The notes under the pieces were generated by a model that was given only the letters and a program-made list of their open reading frames with translations, searched no databases and was not told the DNA's origin. Positions 53,001 to 53,964 of a stretch of 53,964 nt of DNA are shown one piece after another (position 1 is the first letter of the stretch; every line of letters starts with the position of its first letter). The DNA comes from CAYUHZ01 sp964444625 (GTDB lineage Bacteria; Patescibacteriota; Patescibacteriia; Patescibacteriales; GWC2-42-12), in NCBI GenBank assembly GCA_964444625.1, contig CAYUHZ010000001.1:1-53964 (forward strand), in the 5' to 3' direction. Position numbers and translations under genes: made by a program.

Positions 53001-53755
53001 CTACCAATAAATGGGAATTAGCTGGCAACGGAGGTGTTTTAAACGGAAATGAATTAATTCTTTCTATTAATCATTTAACTGATTTTGCTTTGATGAGTGA
53101 AAAAAAAGAAACATCCCCAATTACGATTGAAAGCGCTAAGCCAATAAAAACAAAAAAACAAATAGAATTAATCTCTGCTGAAGCCCAAATTATTTTTGAT
53201 AGCGGAAATAATCATTCTCAAATTATTGAATACAATAATGCCATACGCAATTCTTCTGCTGAAAGCGAAGCTATGAATAAATATACCGAACCAATGAGTA
53301 AGGGTTTTTCAGAATTAACTACCAATCAAAAATACGCCATAAATAACTTTATCGTTTACGGCACAATAACTACTATAAAATTGGGAATTGGAGAGCGCGC
53401 TGGAGTAATTAATTCCTTCAAAGCAGCTTTTGGAAAACTGCCGACTACTATAGAAAATTGGAAAGATATATTGAAAATAAGCAACGGACGCTGGCCGTCA
53501 CAGAGGAATAGCGTGGCTGAAGATAGGGCTAAAATTGAGTTTAAAAAAATCTATAATAGAAATGCGGACATGAAAAAAGTTAATGATAACGCCGCTATTA
53601 CTATTATGTCTTATGGATTAAGGAACGTTACGCGCAATACTGATTCGGAAAAAACTAGTATAAAAATATTTAAAGCGATTTACAAAAAAACACCGTCCAC
53701 GGCTAATGATTGGGATTTGGCAAGAGCAATCGCGTATTCGGGGGCAAAAAGATAA
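50009..53755 (+). CDS. Giant secreted surface protein with Ig-like domains and C-terminal repeats
   Basis: A secreted protein of about 1,248 codons as assembled, with 100 N at 52120-52219, so the true length is unknown. The signal peptide has hydrophobic core YSALLLILGGYLAATVWA. At least three Ig-like units (about residues 361-465, 466-578, 580-683) each carry a TFSE-type strand (IQITFSEAVT, IKLTFSESID, VEVTFSEAIS) and end near a D-G-x-A-P linker; one has a DVNSNGKLD calcium-type loop. After the gap come another Ig-like unit, a GGGGS linker (about 833) and a beta-rich domain. The last ~120 residues hold three related repeats (FKAAFGKLPTT, FKKIYNRNADM, FKAIYKKTPST). No C-terminal helix or LPXTG; probably an S-layer or adhesin. 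Confidence 0.85.
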   Translation: MKTMKTIFRKKKMLVIYSALLLILGGYLAATVWAAPGEGTATIGGGASQTVEISTSNVFTVVLTVGEAGIATDADSPTFAIPAGFTAPHANGGDPVPTQVDEVDVDGEWFAAGAGETCAVAMGSSGAAEQTITVDVIGECANNDTITLTYKGTPSSTMAATSLVITTDDVFGGGAGSAISSPPTIAVKGTAVFANHAIGAVATTNNLAGKAKIGGTDLVLGGFKITAAGENVNVTTIRTSVTFGSMVSTELTNLRIVPDDGTGEGDHDDGIMHADELAAPLATIELPESGNNDFTVTNTVNSNATKNYFIVGTIAATVSDADTLDIEATGAGSVSAGVISLATITPSGTSANGQRTITDTTKPTFVSAVATSNTNIQITFSEAVTVTTADGSDFTSTGDDFVATAAVINADPTKVDVTVNALGNTAFTSTDLDIAENAVKDTSAVPNGILETLDRTIDDGQAPALTAKETGDVNSNGKLDNIKLTFSESIDKSDFTNNDASGWAVTGYTVVEACSAADCSDADITDDEDGSTVYLQLIELGTADTSATPNVAYTAGTISDANGVALASIGAAASTDKVGPAIFSARSLTTTTVEVTFSEAISDASVVAGDVTFNFSDAAADGVASLFTTGTANDNKGVFTVPGGAIGVDETTGTVAISLAGDISDGSNVSVQTGTITVDDGIAPTLEITMSKTALKIGDTSTIXXXXXXXXXXXXXXXXXXXXXXXXXXXXXXXXXXTKAPVLIQLIAVPTPTFNTTPSYTFTSHEAGAITYGGSCSSITTNAITGSNIITFNALIQGAYSNCTIIVMDAAGNTSAPLAISSFQVLAPSASVSGGGGSADPNAPITTQEFKKSPDGTKTITDTIITKTNGVPTQAEMKSTITTVSSPTSNQTVYLDSSAVSNIKNVGITFGIDAIKEITTANNNNNIDVNIVAKEASYLQQSENARTGLLMIDGNIISVDIKINKKSITNFTEPITLTFDVSALANKNGLKAYWFNVATNKWELAGNGGVLNGNELILSINHLTDFALMSEKKETSPITIESAKPIKTKKQIELISAEAQIIFDSGNNHSQIIEYNNAIRNSSAESEAMNKYTEPMSKGFSELTTNQKYAINNFIVYGTITTIKLGIGERAGVINSFKAAFGKLPTTIENWKDILKISNGRWPSQRNSVAEDRAKIEFKKIYNRNADMKKVNDNAAITIMSYGLRNVTRNTDSEKTSIKIFKAIYKKTPSTANDWDLARAIAYSGAKR
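52120..52219. other. Assembly gap (100 N)
   Basis: Exactly 100 undetermined bases, the usual placeholder for a gap of unknown size. It falls within repeated Ig-like coding sequence, consistent with repeat collapse. The frame kept across it has no meaning, because the true length is unknown. Confidence 0.95.
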
Positions 53756-53773
53756 TAAAATTATCGCTTTGCA

Positions 53774-53803
53774 AGAAAATCCCGTCGCTAGACGGGATTT
53801 TCT
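53774..53803 (+). terminator. Terminator after the giant surface-protein gene
   Basis: A 13-bp perfect stem AGAAAATCCCGTC / GACGGGATTTTCT with a GCTA loop, 18 nt after the stop codon. The T residues are in the descending arm. Confidence 0.75.
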
Positions 53804-53887
53804 CAAAAGGATTGGCTCGAACCGCTTTTTGCTTTCGCAAAAGGTGGCGATTGAACCCAAAAAATCTTGGCAAATCCTATGCAATCT

Positions 53888-53920
53888 GCCTCGCCGGCAG
53901 GCGGGTTTGCCTGCCGAGGC
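53888..53920. repeat. GC-rich palindromic element
   Basis: GCCTCGCCGGCAGGC (53888-53902) and GCCTGCCGAGGC (53909-53920) pair except for a three-base bulge, around a GGGTTT loop. Its composition is very unlike the surrounding DNA; GGCAGGC-type palindromes occur as dispersed repeats in CPR genomes. No gene is seen from 53756 to the window end. Confidence 0.5.
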
Positions 53921-53964
53921 GCGAAGCTCCAAGGCAACAAACGCTGAACATACAATTTGGCTCC

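Noticed and set aside
53815..53870. Possible tRNA fragment on the reverse strand because of a GGTTCGA run
   Set aside because: The five flanking bases cannot pair as a T-stem, and no acceptor or anticodon arm follows.
1..53964. CRISPR arrays, defence islands, plasmid or phage modules
   Set aside because: No regularly spaced repeats, Cas, restriction-modification, toxin-antitoxin, integrase or structural phage genes are recognisable apart from the decayed transposase piece.

Overview
The window looks like a chromosomal stretch of a Candidate Phyla Radiation (Patescibacteria, probably Parcubacteria-group) bacterium, taken from a metagenome assembly. The basis is AT-rich DNA with tightly packed genes, shortened translation proteins (AlaRS without its C-terminal third, L13 short at the C-terminus, RpoA without the alpha C-terminal domain), families common in that group (DUF4012, DUF2304, short MurF-like and FtsQ-like proteins, a sigma-region-4/HARE-HTH protein), and a 100-N scaffold gap inside a repetitive surface-protein gene. 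The phylum-level placement is inference; no rRNA gene is present to test it. I see no tRNA, rRNA, CRISPR array or intact mobile element.

Layout. 17-9383: envelope glycan locus with a nucleotide-sugar SDR enzyme, a GT2 + DUF2304 pair, three GT4 enzymes and two large polytopic (GT-C-like) proteins. 9384-13905: two big membrane-anchored envelope proteins (DUF4012, then a repeat-domain protein). 13907-18559: tRNA modification and charging (tgt, mnmA, alaS) with one small membrane ORF. 18623-22790: ribosomal/RNA polymerase operon infA-rpmJ-rpsM-rpsK-rpsD-rpoA-rplQ-rplM-rpsI, with a consensus promoter, an unusual three-arm leader and a terminator. 22825-28433: second glycan locus (flippase, GT4, GT2, DUF192 lipoprotein, O-antigen-ligase-like protein), interrupted by a reverse-strand 93-aa orphan gene. 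28516-35092: greA, lysS, a nucleotidyltransferase broken by a stop codon, serS, an aminotransferase, a MurF-like fragment and ftsQ. 35253-35583: a promoter-to-terminator unit with a 52-aa membrane peptide. 35603-40366 (reverse): M23 peptidase, gltX, a small membrane protein, a WecG/TagA-Nudix fusion and thpR. 40502-43121: an AmrS-type radical SAM enzyme and the sigma-4/HARE protein. 43154-44389: decayed transposase remnant followed by a GC-rich exported orphan gene. 44407-49762: third glycan locus (radical SAM/SPASM, GT-B, O-antigen-ligase-like, GT2, Wzz-like). 50009-53755: giant Ig-like surface protein ending in three related repeats.

How it fits together. The three glycan loci together hold a flippase, two ligase/polymerase-like proteins, a Wzz-like protein and about nine glycosyltransferases, but no initiating phosphoglycosyltransferase, so the priming step must be encoded elsewhere. 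The transcription machinery here looks unusual in two places: RpoA lacks the alpha-CTD and ends in an AT-hook-like tail, and a separate protein joins sigma region 4 to a delta-subunit-like winged helix.

Most start codons have no Shine-Dalgarno sequence. The clear exceptions are two orphan genes (26597-26878 reverse and 43696-44331), which also have their own promoters and strong hairpin terminators. The best candidates for something new are the Tgt that has lost all four zinc ligands, the WecG-Nudix fusion, the RpoA tail, the infA leader and the GC-rich orphan gene.
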